Of a DNA stretch of 64,000 bases, positions 51,307 to 59,965 are shown one piece after another. Source of the stretch: CAIUGU01 sp040080215 (GTDB taxonomy: Bacteria > Pseudomonadota > Gammaproteobacteria > Steroidobacterales > Steroidobacteraceae); the NCBI GenBank assembly GCA_040080215.1, contig JBEBIT010000010.1, positions 7,759-71,758 on the forward strand, written 5' to 3'. A program made the position numbers and the translations under genes. Numbering within the stretch: position 1 is the stretch's first letter; each line of letters starts with the position of its first letter. The notes under the pieces are model-generated. The model had not been told where the DNA came from. It made no database searches and worked only from the letters and a program-made list of their open reading frames with translations.

Positions 51307-51849
51307 CTATGGCTTGATGAAGATATAGCCCTGCTGCTGCAAGGCGATGATCGTGGTGAGCGCCCACAGGTCGAGCTCCACCTCGGGCAGGATGTCCTTC
51401 GGGTCGATCTTGCGACCGAGCACTGCCTGCCCGCACACCCGGAAATCCACGCCAGCCTTGGCGAGCGCCTGGATCATGGCGAGGTTCGGGTTGGCCTGTC
51501 CGTCATGCTTCGCCTTGTACGCGGCGGCATTCATGATGTAGTCGGTCGCGCCCTGGTGAAAGATCACCGCCACCTTGCGATTTGCCGCGGGCACGCCGGT
51601 CTTGGCGAGCGTGTTCACGTAGCGCGCCACCGCCTGGAGCATCGGGTGCACCTCGGTGGGCTTTCCTTCGGAATCCATGTCGAACAACACCTTGTGCACG
51701 ATGCCGGGATTCGGCATCTCCTTGGCACCCGGGACGTCGCGAGCCGCGTCGACTCCGGGAACAGGCAGTGCCTGGGCGCTGGCGGGGGCTGCATTCGACA
51801 GGAGTGCAAGGCCGGCAACCACGGCGAACACGGTCTTGATCAGTGCCAT
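51307..51849 (-). CDS. Exported DsrE-like protein
   Basis: 180 aa with signal peptide ending ASAQA near residue 26. HKVLFDMDSEG, RKVAVIFHQGATDYIMN, GVDFRVCGQAVLGR (conserved Cys) and a C-terminal ALTTIIALQQQGYIFIKP are the DsrE-type pattern seen in periplasmic sulfur-relay proteins (landmarks FRVCGQ and QQQGYIF). It lies between cytochrome genes in the SoxC operon, starting 1 nt after the stop of the upstream cytochrome. Possibly a persulfide carrier between the enzymes; inference. Confidence 0.82.
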   Translation of the reverse strand: MALIKTVFAVVAGLALLSNAAPASAQALPVPGVDAARDVPGAKEMPNPGIVHKVLFDMDSEGKPTEVHPMLQAVARYVNTLAKTGVPAANRKVAVIFHQGATDYIMNAAAYKAKHDGQANPNLAMIQALAKAGVDFRVCGQAVLGRKIDPKDILPEVELDLWALTTIIALQQQGYIFIKP

Positions 51850-51850
51850 G

Positions 51851-52378
51851 TTATTTCTCAGGATACTTGACGATGAAGCCGCCCTGGTTCGGCATCTTCA
51901 CCTTGGCGAGCGTCTTGGCGTTCATGACGTCGCGCTCCTTGATGACACCGTTCAGCGACAGCAGGTACGCCGTCAGCGAATACACCTCGTCGTTCGTCAG
52001 CGATTGCGGCGCCACGAGCGGCATCGCACGACGGATGTAGTCGAACACCGTGCTGGCATACGGCCAGAAGCTGCCGATCGTCTTGATGGGAGCGGCGCTC
52101 GTCAGCGTCCCCTGTCCGCCCACGAGGCGATCGAACGGCTGGCCCTTGCCTTCCTCGTTGTGGCAGACGACGCACTTCTCGGCAAAGATCACCTTGCCGG
52201 TTACCGCGTTGCCGGATCCGGCAGGCAGGCCGCGACCATCGGGCTGGATGCTCAGGTCCCACGCCGCCATCTCTGCGGGCGTGATGGGCGTGCCGAGCTG
52301 CGGACTTTCCGCGGCGAATACCGGCAGTGCTGCAAGCAGCAGTGCCCCGACAAGGAGCGCGCGATCAGGCGTGGACAT
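51851..52378 (-). CDS. Monohaem cytochrome c, electron acceptor of the sulfite dehydrogenase
   Basis: 175 aa, signal peptide to about residue 23. One haem site C69-V-V-C72-H73, and a likely axial Met in RRAMPLVAPQ. The gene overlaps the end of the SoxC gene by 14 nt, which indicates tight translational coupling. It matches the small cytochrome partner of sulfite dehydrogenases (SorB or one half of the larger SoxD); the second SoxD domain is absent. It should take electrons from the molybdenum subunit. Confidence 0.85.
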   Translation of the reverse strand: MSTPDRALLVGALLLAALPVFAAESPQLGTPITPAEMAAWDLSIQPDGRGLPAGSGNAVTGKVIFAEKCVVCHNEEGKGQPFDRLVGGQGTLTSAAPIKTIGSFWPYASTVFDYIRRAMPLVAPQSLTNDEVYSLTAYLLSLNGVIKERDVMNAKTLAKVKMPNQGGFIVKYPEK

Positions 52379-53657
52379 TGGTCACCTCTCCCGTCGCAGC
52401 GATGCTCCAGGGCTGAATGCCGTGATAGTGGTAGTTGGAGCGCTCGCCGCGCTGGGCCACGAGCTCGTCACGCGTCGGCTGCACGGCGCCCGTCTCATCG
52501 ATCGCGCGGCTCTTGAGGATCGCCGGCCCGCCGTTCCAGCGCCACGCCATGCGGAAGCGCGTCAGCGACTTCGACAACACCGGATCCGTGAGGGCCGCTT
52601 CGCCCCAGGTCTTGCCACCGTCGGCAGACACTTCCACGCGGCGGATCTTGCCGGCGCCCGACCACGCGAGACCGCTGATTTCGTAGAGCCCGGGACCCTG
52701 CATCTTGAAGCCGTGCGAAGGACTCGTGATCAGCGACTTCACGCCCATCGTGTACGTGAACAGCCACGCCTTGCCGTCCGGCATGAGGTCCGAGTACTTC
52801 GACGTTTCGTCGCGGGTCATCGTGGGGCCGTCGTTCACCTGCAGGCGACGCAGCCACTTCACGTTCATGTTGCCTTCGAAGCCCGGCAGGAACAGGCGCA
52901 TCGGGTAACCCTGCTCGGGACGGATGCGCTCCCCGTTCTGCCACAACGCGACCATCGCGTCGTCCATCGCCTTAGGCAACGGTACGCTGCGGCTGAGCGC
53001 TGCGGAATCGGCACCTTCGGCCAGTACCCACGCTGCGCCGGGTTCGACGCCGGCTTCATCGAGCAGGATCGAGAGCGGTACGCCCGTCCATTCGCTGCAG
53101 GACAGGAGACCGTGCAGGTTACCGACGGACTGCTGCGCGGCATCCTTGGCCCAGCCCACTGCGCTGTTGCCCGAGCATTCGAGGAACTGGATGCGGGACA
53201 CCGTCGGGTAGCGCAGCAACGAGTCCATCGTGAAGCTCAAGGGGCGCTTGACCTTGCCGTGGATGACGAGGCGATGCTGGGCAGGATCGATATCGGGAAT
53301 GCCGTTGTGGTGACGCTCGAAATGCAGCCCGGCCGGCGTGATCGTCCCGTTGATGAGTTCGAGCGGTGTGCGCGAACCACCGGTGCCGGGTGCGCCGGGC
53401 GCGCCAGGGCGCACGATGCGCTGCACTTTTTCCTCGTACTTCGAAGGGACGCCGTAGCCGCTCATCGGCGCACCGATGCTCTTGGTCCAGGTCGGCACGG
53501 TCAGGGTTTCTGCGCCTGCGGGCCTTGCCGCCAGCAGCGCAAGACCGCCGGTTCCCACCAGGGCGGCTCCCTGGGTAAGGAACAAGCGCCGATGCAGCAG
53601 GCCGTTGCCGGCCACTGCTTCAGGCGGAGTGGCCGTCTCTACCGGTTTGTCGCTCAT
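52365..53657 (-). CDS. soxC: Sulfite dehydrogenase molybdopterin subunit (SoxC-like)
   Basis: 430 aa. HRRLFLTQGAALVGTG is a twin-arginine signal. Sulfite-oxidase fold: HNGIPDIDPAQHRLVIHG, molybdenum ligand C161 in QFLECSGNSAVGW, GVPLSILLDEAG, PEQGYPMRLFLPGFEGNMNVKWLRRL (landmarks YPMRLFLPG and NVKWL), then a dimerisation domain with SWSGAGKIRRVEVSADGGKTW-type strand (GKIRRVEVS). SoxC with SoxD oxidises the sulfane sulfur bound to SoxYZ, while SorA-type enzymes oxidise free sulfite. No soxYZ, soxA, soxX or soxB gene is present, so sulfite oxidation is more likely. Confidence 0.88.
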   Translation of the reverse strand: MSDKPVETATPPEAVAGNGLLHRRLFLTQGAALVGTGGLALLAARPAGAETLTVPTWTKSIGAPMSGYGVPSKYEEKVQRIVRPGAPGAPGTGGSRTPLELINGTITPAGLHFERHHNGIPDIDPAQHRLVIHGKVKRPLSFTMDSLLRYPTVSRIQFLECSGNSAVGWAKDAAQQSVGNLHGLLSCSEWTGVPLSILLDEAGVEPGAAWVLAEGADSAALSRSVPLPKAMDDAMVALWQNGERIRPEQGYPMRLFLPGFEGNMNVKWLRRLQVNDGPTMTRDETSKYSDLMPDGKAWLFTYTMGVKSLITSPSHGFKMQGPGLYEISGLAWSGAGKIRRVEVSADGGKTWGEAALTDPVLSKSLTRFRMAWRWNGGPAILKSRAIDETGAVQPTRDELVAQRGERSNYHYHGIQPWSIAATGEVTNVHA

Positions 53658-53695
53658 AAGGGCTCCCCAATCCGCGATTGTTCTTGTCGACCCGT

Positions 53696-55150
53696 TCAGA
53701 ACGGGTAAGCGTGCGCTTCGGCGTCAATCGTAACCCATTGCCACTGGGAGAACTCCTCCCAATTGGCGGGCCCGCCGTGACGTCCGCCGTTGCCCGACGC
53801 GCCCACCCCTCCGAACGGGGCAGAGGGATCGTCGCCGACCGTCTGGTCATTGATATGCACGAGGCCGGTCGGGATGCGTTCGGCCAGCGCAAGGCCGCGC
53901 GAGACATTGCGAGTGATGACACCCAGCGACAGGCCGTATTCGCCCTTCGTAGCGAGGGCGACCAGCTCGTCTTCGGTCTTGAAGCGGATCACCGACGCCA
54001 CCGGGCCGAATACCTCTTCGTCGAAGCTCCTCATGCCGGGCTTCACGCCCGTCAGCACCGTCGGCTTGAAGTAGCGGCCCTCGTGCGTGCCGCCGGCGCG
54101 AAGCGCAGCCCCGGCAGACACGGTGTCCGCGACAATGGACGCGATGCGTTTCACCTGCTTGTCGTCGATGACCGGGCCGAGCGCGACGTGACCGGTGGCC
54201 GGATCGCCGACGGGAAGGTGATTGGCCTTCTCGGCCAGGGCCGCGACGAGAGCGTCATAGATCGAGTCGTGCACGAACACGAGGCCGGTCGTCATGCAAA
54301 TCTGGCCCTGGTGCAGGAAGGCGCCCCACGCGGCATTCGACGCGGCAATCGCCACATCGGCATCGTCCAGGATGACGAGCGCATTCTTGCCGCCGAGTTC
54401 GAGCGTCACCTTCTTGAGGTGCTTGCCGGCCAGTTCGCCCACGCGGCGGCCAACGACCGTTGATCCCGTGAACGACACCATCGCGATATCCGGATCCGTG
54501 CACAAGGCTTCGCCGGCCGGTGCGCCGCCCGGCAACACATGCAGGCACCCCGGCGGCAAGCCAGCCTCCTCGAAGACCCGCGCAATCAGGTAGCCGCCCG
54601 TGATCGGGGTACGCAGGTCGGGCTTCAGGACCACCGTGTTGCCTGCGGCCAGCGCCGGCGCGACGGCGCGGATCGACAGGATCAGCGGGAAATTGAAGGG
54701 GGAGATGATGCCGACCACGCCATGGGGCACGCGCCGCGCAAGCGACATGCGGGTGCCGTCCGACGGCAGGATCAGCCCTTGCGGCTGGGTAAGCATGGCG
54801 GCAGCTTCACGGCAGATGCCGGAGGCCATCTCGAGTTCGACGCCGATTTTCGGGGCGATCGAGCCCGTCTCGCGACACGCGACCAGCGTGATGTCAGCCG
54901 CATGCTGCTCGAACAGGTCGGCCGCCTTGCGGAAAATCGCTGCACGCTCCCTGCGCGGCAATGCGGCCCACGCCCGTTGCGCCGCGCGTGCGGCCTGCGC
55001 GCTCTTGCGGACTTCGGCCGCGCCGGCCAGACCCGTATTGAATAAAGTCTTGCCGCTGGCCGGTTCGCTGACGGGCTGGCGCAGGGCCGCGTCAACCCAG
55101 CCACCCGCAAACAGCTTGCCTTCGAATCTGTGGGTGCCGAGGAAGGTCAT
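53696..55150 (-). CDS. Benzaldehyde/4-hydroxybenzaldehyde dehydrogenase
   Basis: 484 aa aldehyde dehydrogenase. Contains ISPFNFPLILSIRAVAPALAAGNTVVLKP, FTGSTVVGRRVG, catalytic Glu in LELGGKN and Cys in GQICMTTG (landmarks FNFPLILS and GQICMTTG). The start MTFLGTHRFEGKLFAGGW and the ICMTT variant of the Cys loop are typical of the XylC/benzaldehyde type. It is divergent from pcaHG and near pobA, so 4-hydroxybenzaldehyde or vanillin-like aldehydes are likely substrates, giving 4-hydroxybenzoate for PobA. Specificity is inferred from context. Confidence 0.88.
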   Translation of the reverse strand: MTFLGTHRFEGKLFAGGWVDAALRQPVSEPASGKTLFNTGLAGAAEVRKSAQAARAAQRAWAALPRRERAAIFRKAADLFEQHAADITLVACRETGSIAPKIGVELEMASGICREAAAMLTQPQGLILPSDGTRMSLARRVPHGVVGIISPFNFPLILSIRAVAPALAAGNTVVLKPDLRTPITGGYLIARVFEEAGLPPGCLHVLPGGAPAGEALCTDPDIAMVSFTGSTVVGRRVGELAGKHLKKVTLELGGKNALVILDDADVAIAASNAAWGAFLHQGQICMTTGLVFVHDSIYDALVAALAEKANHLPVGDPATGHVALGPVIDDKQVKRIASIVADTVSAGAALRAGGTHEGRYFKPTVLTGVKPGMRSFDEEVFGPVASVIRFKTEDELVALATKGEYGLSLGVITRNVSRGLALAERIPTGLVHINDQTVGDDPSAPFGGVGASGNGGRHGGPANWEEFSQWQWVTIDAEAHAYPF

Positions 55151-55314
55151 GTCATTGTCCAGTCCGCATGTACGGGTTTATCACCACACCTGGGTCTCCA
55201 CGAACATTAACGGAGTGGCTTACAATCCGCCACGCAGTCGCGGGTGCACCGCAGTGCAAGAAACGTCCTGTGTGCACGGCCCGCGCTGCAACCAACCCAA
55301 CCGGATGCATCGCC

Positions 55315-56031
55315 ATGGACAATAAGTCGCTTACCCGCCCGCTCACCCCGCGGGACTGGACCAGCCACTCTCCTTATATTCATCCCGATTACCGCTCGAC
55401 GGTCCTGCGCGGCCCCAAGCGCCCGCTGCTGCCGATCAAGACGCAGCTCGCGGACCTCGCGGCGCCGGTCTATGGCCACGAAGACATCGGCGAGCTCGAT
55501 CATGACCTCACGCGCAACGCACGCCGCAACGGCGAGCCGCTCGGCGAGCGCATCATCGTGGCGGGGCGCGTGCTGGATGAACGCGGCCGTCCGGTGCCGA
55601 ATACGCTGATCGAGATCTGGCAGGCCAATGCGGCCGGACGCTACATCCACAAGGTGGACCAGCACGACGCGCCGCTCGACCCGAACTTCCTCGGCGCCGG
55701 CCGCTGCATGACCGACAGCGACGGGCGGTATCGCTTCCTGTCGATCAAGCCCGGCGCGTATCCGTGGGGCAACCACCACAACGCATGGCGACCCAATCAC
55801 ATCCACCTGTCGCTGTTCGGGTCGAGCTTCGCGAGTCGCCTCGTCACGCAGCTGTATTTCCCGGGCGATCCGCTGCTCGCACTCGACCCCATCTTCCTCG
55901 GCACCCCCGAAAAGGCGCGCGACCGGCTGATCTCGAAGTTCACGCTTGGACTAACCGAGCCGGGCTTCGCGCTGGGCTACGAGTTCAACATTGTCTTGCG
56001 TGGCGACGCTGCCACGCCGATGGAGAAATGA
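55315..56031 (+). CDS. pcaH: Protocatechuate 3,4-dioxygenase beta subunit
   Basis: 238 aa, start at MDNKSLTRPL. Non-haem Fe(III) ligands are visible as Y110 (RYIHK), Y149 (GAYPWGNHH), H162 and H164 (RPNHIHLSLFG); the spacings 39, 13 and 2 equal those of Pseudomonas PcaH (Tyr408, Tyr447, His460, His462). PcaHG splits protocatechuate to 3-carboxy-cis,cis-muconate. The stop codon overlaps an in-frame ATG of pcaG. Divergent from the aldehyde dehydrogenase gene across a 164-nt gap. Confidence 0.97.
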   Translation: MDNKSLTRPLTPRDWTSHSPYIHPDYRSTVLRGPKRPLLPIKTQLADLAAPVYGHEDIGELDHDLTRNARRNGEPLGERIIVAGRVLDERGRPVPNTLIEIWQANAAGRYIHKVDQHDAPLDPNFLGAGRCMTDSDGRYRFLSIKPGAYPWGNHHNAWRPNHIHLSLFGSSFASRLVTQLYFPGDPLLALDPIFLGTPEKARDRLISKFTLGLTEPGFALGYEFNIVLRGDAATPMEK

Positions 56032-56033
56032 CC

Positions 56034-56621
56034 ATGACGCCCGGACAAACCCCTTCGCAGACCGTCGGCCCGTTCTTCGCGTACGGCCTCACCGCGGAAC
56101 AGTACGGCTATCCGTTCAACAGCCTGTTCCCGCCGCGCATCGCCGAACCGCGAGCCGCAGGCGAGCACATCCGGATCACGGGACGCCTGTTCGACGGCGA
56201 CGGCAAGACCATTCCCGACGCGATGGTCGAGATCGCGCACGTCGATGCTGACGGTAACCCCGTCACCTCGCGCGAAGCGGCGGTGGCCAGCGGCTTCCGG
56301 GGCTTCGGGCGATGCGGCACCGGCACATCGGCCGACCAGTCGTTCGAGTTCCACACGATCAAGCCGGGCGTGGCAGCCCCCGGCAGCGCACCGCATGTCA
56401 ATGTGATCGTCACGATGCGCGGCTTGCTCGTACATGCCTTCACGCGGCTGTACTTCGAGGACGAGGCCGCCGCGAATGCAGCGGATCCGGTACTCGACAG
56501 CGTCCCCGTGGAGCGTCGTGCCACGCTGATCGCGAAGCGCATCGCGTTGCCGGAGGGCGTCGAGTATCGCCTCGACATCCAGATGCAGGGTCCGGACGAA
56601 ACCGTCTTCTTCGATCTCTGA
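56034..56621 (+). CDS. pcaG: Protocatechuate 3,4-dioxygenase alpha subunit
   Basis: 195 aa. ATG at 56034 has GGAG 8 nt upstream; the ATG at 56028, overlapping the pcaH stop, is the alternative. QTPSQTVGPFFAYGLTAEQYGYPF opens the subunit, and FHTIKPGVAAPGSAPHVNVIVTMRGLLVHAFTRLYFED aligns with the beta subunit but has no Tyr/His iron ligand set, as expected for alpha (landmarks TVGPFFAYGL and APHVNVIVTMRGLL). Followed 70 nt later by pobA. Confidence 0.97.
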   Translation: MTPGQTPSQTVGPFFAYGLTAEQYGYPFNSLFPPRIAEPRAAGEHIRITGRLFDGDGKTIPDAMVEIAHVDADGNPVTSREAAVASGFRGFGRCGTGTSADQSFEFHTIKPGVAAPGSAPHVNVIVTMRGLLVHAFTRLYFEDEAAANAADPVLDSVPVERRATLIAKRIALPEGVEYRLDIQMQGPDETVFFDL

Positions 56622-56691
56622 AGCTTCAGTTCACAGTCAGGGCGCCGGAGCCAGACGGCAACGGGCTCGCCACAATTCATCGGGGTATTCC

Positions 56692-57861
56692 ATGCGGGTA
56701 CAGGTTGCCATCATTGGCGGAGGTCCGGCCGGACTGCTGCTGGGACAGCTGCTGCATCGGGCCGGCATCGACACGATCGTCCTCGAACAGCGCAGTCAGG
56801 AATACGTGCTGAGCCGCATCCGTGCCGGCGTGCTGGAGCAAGGCACCGTCGACCTGCTCGATGAAGCCGGCGTCGGCACTCGGGCACACGCCGAGGGTTT
56901 GGTGCACGGCGGCTTCGAGCTGTGCTTCGGCAATGTCCGGCATCGCATCGACATGCATGGCCACACGGGCAAGAACGTGGTCGTCTATGGCCAGACGGAA
57001 GTCACCCGCGACCTGATGGACGCCCGCGACCGTGAGGGAGCGAAGATCGTCTATGAAGCGGAGAACGTCAGCCTGCACGACTTCGACGGCGCGAAGCCAC
57101 GGGTACGCTATGTGAAGGACGGTGTGCCGCATGACGTCGAGTGCGACTTCATCGCGGGCTGCGACGGCTACCACGGCGTCAGCCGGCAAAGCGTCCCGGC
57201 AGGCGCCCTCAAGACCTACGAGCGCATCTATCCGTTCGGCTGGCTCGGCATCCTGTCGGAGACGCGACCGGTTTCGCACGAGCTCATTTATTCGCACCAC
57301 GAGCGCGGCTTCGCGTTGTGCAGCATGCGGTCGATGAAGCGCAGCCGCTATTACATCCAGTGTTCGCTCGACGAGAAGGTGGAAGACTGGTCCGACCAGC
57401 GCTTCTGGGACGAGCTGCGGCGCAGGCTGGACCCCGAAGCCGCGGAGACCATGATCACCGGACCGTCGATCGAGAAGAGCATCGCGCCGCTGCGCAGCTT
57501 CGTCGCGGAACCGATGCGGTTCGGCAAGCTGTTCCTGGCCGGGGACGCCGCACACATCGTGCCGCCAACAGGCGCCAAGGGCCTGAACCTCGCCGCATCG
57601 GATGTGCGCTACCTCTCCTGGGCGCTGATCGACCACTACCGGAACGGCAAGTCGACGGAACTCGACGGCTACTCGGACCGCTGCCTGCGTCGCGTGTGGA
57701 AAGCCGAGCGCTTCTCGTGGTGGATGACGTCGCTCCTCCACAAGTTCCCGGACACCGGCGACTTCGGCCAGAAGATCCAGGTTGCCGAACTCGACTACGT
57801 GACGAGTTCAAGTGCCGCGATCACGTCGCTGTCCGAAAACTACGTGGGACTGCCCTTCTGA
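56692..57861 (+). CDS. pobA: 4-Hydroxybenzoate 3-monooxygenase
   Basis: 389 aa, the expected length. FAD-binding GGGPAGLLLGQLLHRAGI at the start, RAGVLEQGTVDLL, the DG motif in GCDGYHGVSRQS, and GDAAHIVPPTGAKGLNLAASDV near residue 285 (landmarks GDAAHIVPP and GAKGLNLA) are PobA hallmarks. It hydroxylates 4-hydroxybenzoate to protocatechuate with NADPH and O2, feeding PcaHG encoded just upstream. Same transcript as pcaHG is likely. Confidence 0.97.
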   Translation: MRVQVAIIGGGPAGLLLGQLLHRAGIDTIVLEQRSQEYVLSRIRAGVLEQGTVDLLDEAGVGTRAHAEGLVHGGFELCFGNVRHRIDMHGHTGKNVVVYGQTEVTRDLMDARDREGAKIVYEAENVSLHDFDGAKPRVRYVKDGVPHDVECDFIAGCDGYHGVSRQSVPAGALKTYERIYPFGWLGILSETRPVSHELIYSHHERGFALCSMRSMKRSRYYIQCSLDEKVEDWSDQRFWDELRRRLDPEAAETMITGPSIEKSIAPLRSFVAEPMRFGKLFLAGDAAHIVPPTGAKGLNLAASDVRYLSWALIDHYRNGKSTELDGYSDRCLRRVWKAERFSWWMTSLLHKFPDTGDFGQKIQVAELDYVTSSSAAITSLSENYVGLPF

Positions 57862-57980
57862 GCAGAGCTCTGGAAGCCACGGAAGTCAGGAAGCGACGGA
57901 AGCCGGAGAAGCAGCAGGCACTACCTTACACCATCGATTCCGGCTTACTTCACTTCCCGGCTTCCCGGCTTCTCTGCCTC

Positions 57981-59276
57981 CTATTTGACGCGCAGGCCGC
58001 GCACCGCCAGCATCGCGACGGCCAGCGGGACTGCGTAGAGATAGTAGAGGTGCGCGGCTTGCCAGCCGCTGTCCACCAGCACGCCCGCGAGCAGCGGCGC
58101 CAGGATCGCTCCGAGCCGGCCAATGCCGATCGCCCAGCCCATGCCGGTCGTGCGCACCGCTGCGGGATACAGCACCGGCGTGATCGCGTACAGCGAGACC
58201 ATCGACGCAAAGATGAAGATGCCGCTCATCAAGGCCAGCACGAAGGCGAGGCCGAGCACGCCGGAGTAGTAGCCGTACGCGATCAGCGCGATCACCGTCA
58301 GGAACATGCTCAACGAGGCAAGTCCCTTCAGCGAGCCTTTCACCGACAGCCACGCAAAGACCGAACCGCCGATGATGCCGCCGATGTTGAGCAGCACGCC
58401 GCCGGTAATGCCCTGCTGCGTCGACATTCCTGCAGCGACGAGCAGCCGCGGCGTCCAGCTCAGCACGAAGTAGAAGCCCAGCATCACCATGAAGAAGGAC
58501 GTCCAGATCAGGAGCGTGCTGACGGCCCAGCCGCCCTTGAACAGGTCGGCGAGCCTCGCGTGTGCTTGCGGCACGTCCTCGATGCGCGGCAGCTCGGTGA
58601 CGGGTTCGCGCTCCATCTTCCCGAGCAGGTGATTGAGCTTGTCGAGCGCACCGGTCGGGCGCCGGGCGAGCAGAAAGTCGAGCGACTCCGGCAACCGCGA
58701 CAGCACGAGCGGAATCATCAAAGCGGACATCACGCCGCCGAACAGGAAGATCGACCGCCAGCCGAAGCGGACGATGAGCCACGCCGCGATGATCCCGCCG
58801 ATGGTCGCGCCGATGGGATACCCGGTGGCCTGCATGCTGATCGCGGCACTTCGCCAACGGTTTGACGAGTACTCACCCGTGATGACGTTGAGGCTCGCGA
58901 GCATGCCGCCGATACCGATGCCCGTCAGCACCCTCAATACGCCCAGCACCTTGGGTCCGGTCGCCAGCGCGGACATCAACATGCCGGCCGTGATGAGGAC
59001 AAGGCAGGTCAGGATCAGCGCGCGGCGCCCGAAGCGGTCGGCAAACGGCGCAAGGAACATGGAGCCGGCCGCCATGCCGAACAAGCCCGAACTGAGCAGG
59101 ATGCCTAGCTGAGCGCCTGACAGCGCCCACTCCTTCTGCACTTCGGAAGCGGTGAACGCCATCACGAGGACGTCGAAGCCGTCCAGCATGTTGAGCGTGA
59201 TGCAGATGAGGACGGCAACGACCTGGAAGCGGCTCATCGGGCCGGTGTCGATGGTCTCGTGGATCCTGTCCGTCAT
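57981..59276 (-). CDS. pcaK: Aromatic acid:H+ symporter (PcaK-like MFS carrier)
   Basis: 431 aa, twelve membrane helices. NMLDGFDVLVMAF in helix 1 is the DGFD motif of the aromatic acid/H+ symporter family, and APFADRFGRRALIL is the MFS loop 2-3 signature. Start at MTDRIHETID; upstream in-frame residues belong to the rhomboid reading region and are rejected. It most likely imports 4-hydroxybenzoate or protocatechuate. Convergent with pobA, with a 119-nt gap holding only short repeats. Confidence 0.92.
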   Translation of the reverse strand: MTDRIHETIDTGPMSRFQVVAVLICITLNMLDGFDVLVMAFTASEVQKEWALSGAQLGILLSSGLFGMAAGSMFLAPFADRFGRRALILTCLVLITAGMLMSALATGPKVLGVLRVLTGIGIGGMLASLNVITGEYSSNRWRSAAISMQATGYPIGATIGGIIAAWLIVRFGWRSIFLFGGVMSALMIPLVLSRLPESLDFLLARRPTGALDKLNHLLGKMEREPVTELPRIEDVPQAHARLADLFKGGWAVSTLLIWTSFFMVMLGFYFVLSWTPRLLVAAGMSTQQGITGGVLLNIGGIIGGSVFAWLSVKGSLKGLASLSMFLTVIALIAYGYYSGVLGLAFVLALMSGIFIFASMVSLYAITPVLYPAAVRTTGMGWAIGIGRLGAILAPLLAGVLVDSGWQAAHLYYLYAVPLAVAMLAVRGLRVK

Positions 59277-59310
59277 TCGTGGTCTCCCGGGCAGGACGGT
59301 TGTCCCGCAT

Positions 59311-59913
59311 TCACAGCAAGTCGAAGAGCCTCCCGTAGGCGGCGGGATCGAATACTGCCACATACAGGAGGCCGACGACGGCCCCGCCCAGGTGGGCATC
59401 GTGGTTTACCCGGCCGATCTGGGTGCGGGAGGCATACCAGGAGTACGCGAGATAGCCCACGGCAAACAGCGGCGCCGGGATGGGCACGGGGATCGGGATG
59501 ATGAAGAGCGACTGCGTCGGGAAGTAGATGATCGATGCGAACAGCACGGCCGAAATGGCGCCCGACGCGCCGAGCGACGCGTAGTTCGGGTTGTTCCGCT
59601 GCTTCCACCAGGTGCCGGCGTGGCTCAGCACCAGCGCGACGAGATAGAACACGATGAAGCCCACGGTGCCGATCACCCGCTCAAGACCCGGTGCAAAGAA
59701 GTAGAACGTCATCAGGTTGAAGAACAGGTGCGGCCCGTCGGCATGCACGAAGCCGCTCGTGATGACGGTCGGGTACTCGCGCCGGCGCAGGAACCAGTAG
59801 GGCCGGAACAGGCTCTTGTCGATGATCTGCGGCCGGCCGAACAGCCCGAGCAGGCTCGGGATGAGCGTCGCCAGGAAAATCACGATCACTCCAAGGCCGA
59901 TCCCGTTCAACAT
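59311..59913 (-). CDS. Rhomboid-family intramembrane protein
   Basis: 200 aa, six predicted helices. The GASGAISAV motif carries the catalytic Ser, and NHDAHLGGAVVG the partner His (landmarks GASGA and HLGG), with SGFVHADGPHLFFNLMTFYFF before them. This is the standard bacterial rhomboid protease layout. Substrate unknown. It sits between the aromatic acid carrier and the PRPP synthetase-like gene. Confidence 0.9.
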   Translation of the reverse strand: MLNGIGLGVIVIFLATLIPSLLGLFGRPQIIDKSLFRPYWFLRRREYPTVITSGFVHADGPHLFFNLMTFYFFAPGLERVIGTVGFIVFYLVALVLSHAGTWWKQRNNPNYASLGASGAISAVLFASIIYFPTQSLFIIPIPVPIPAPLFAVGYLAYSWYASRTQIGRVNHDAHLGGAVVGLLYVAVFDPAAYGRLFDLL

Positions 59914-59965
59914 GCCGCTTGCCGCTCCTGCTTGCCACCCACGACGCTCTTCTGCCGGGGGGACG

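Noticed and set aside
52050..53708. Plus-strand open frame of about 550 codons opposite soxC and the cytochrome gene
   Set aside because: Antisense to SoxC with its molybdenum Cys and signal peptide; no protein-like features.
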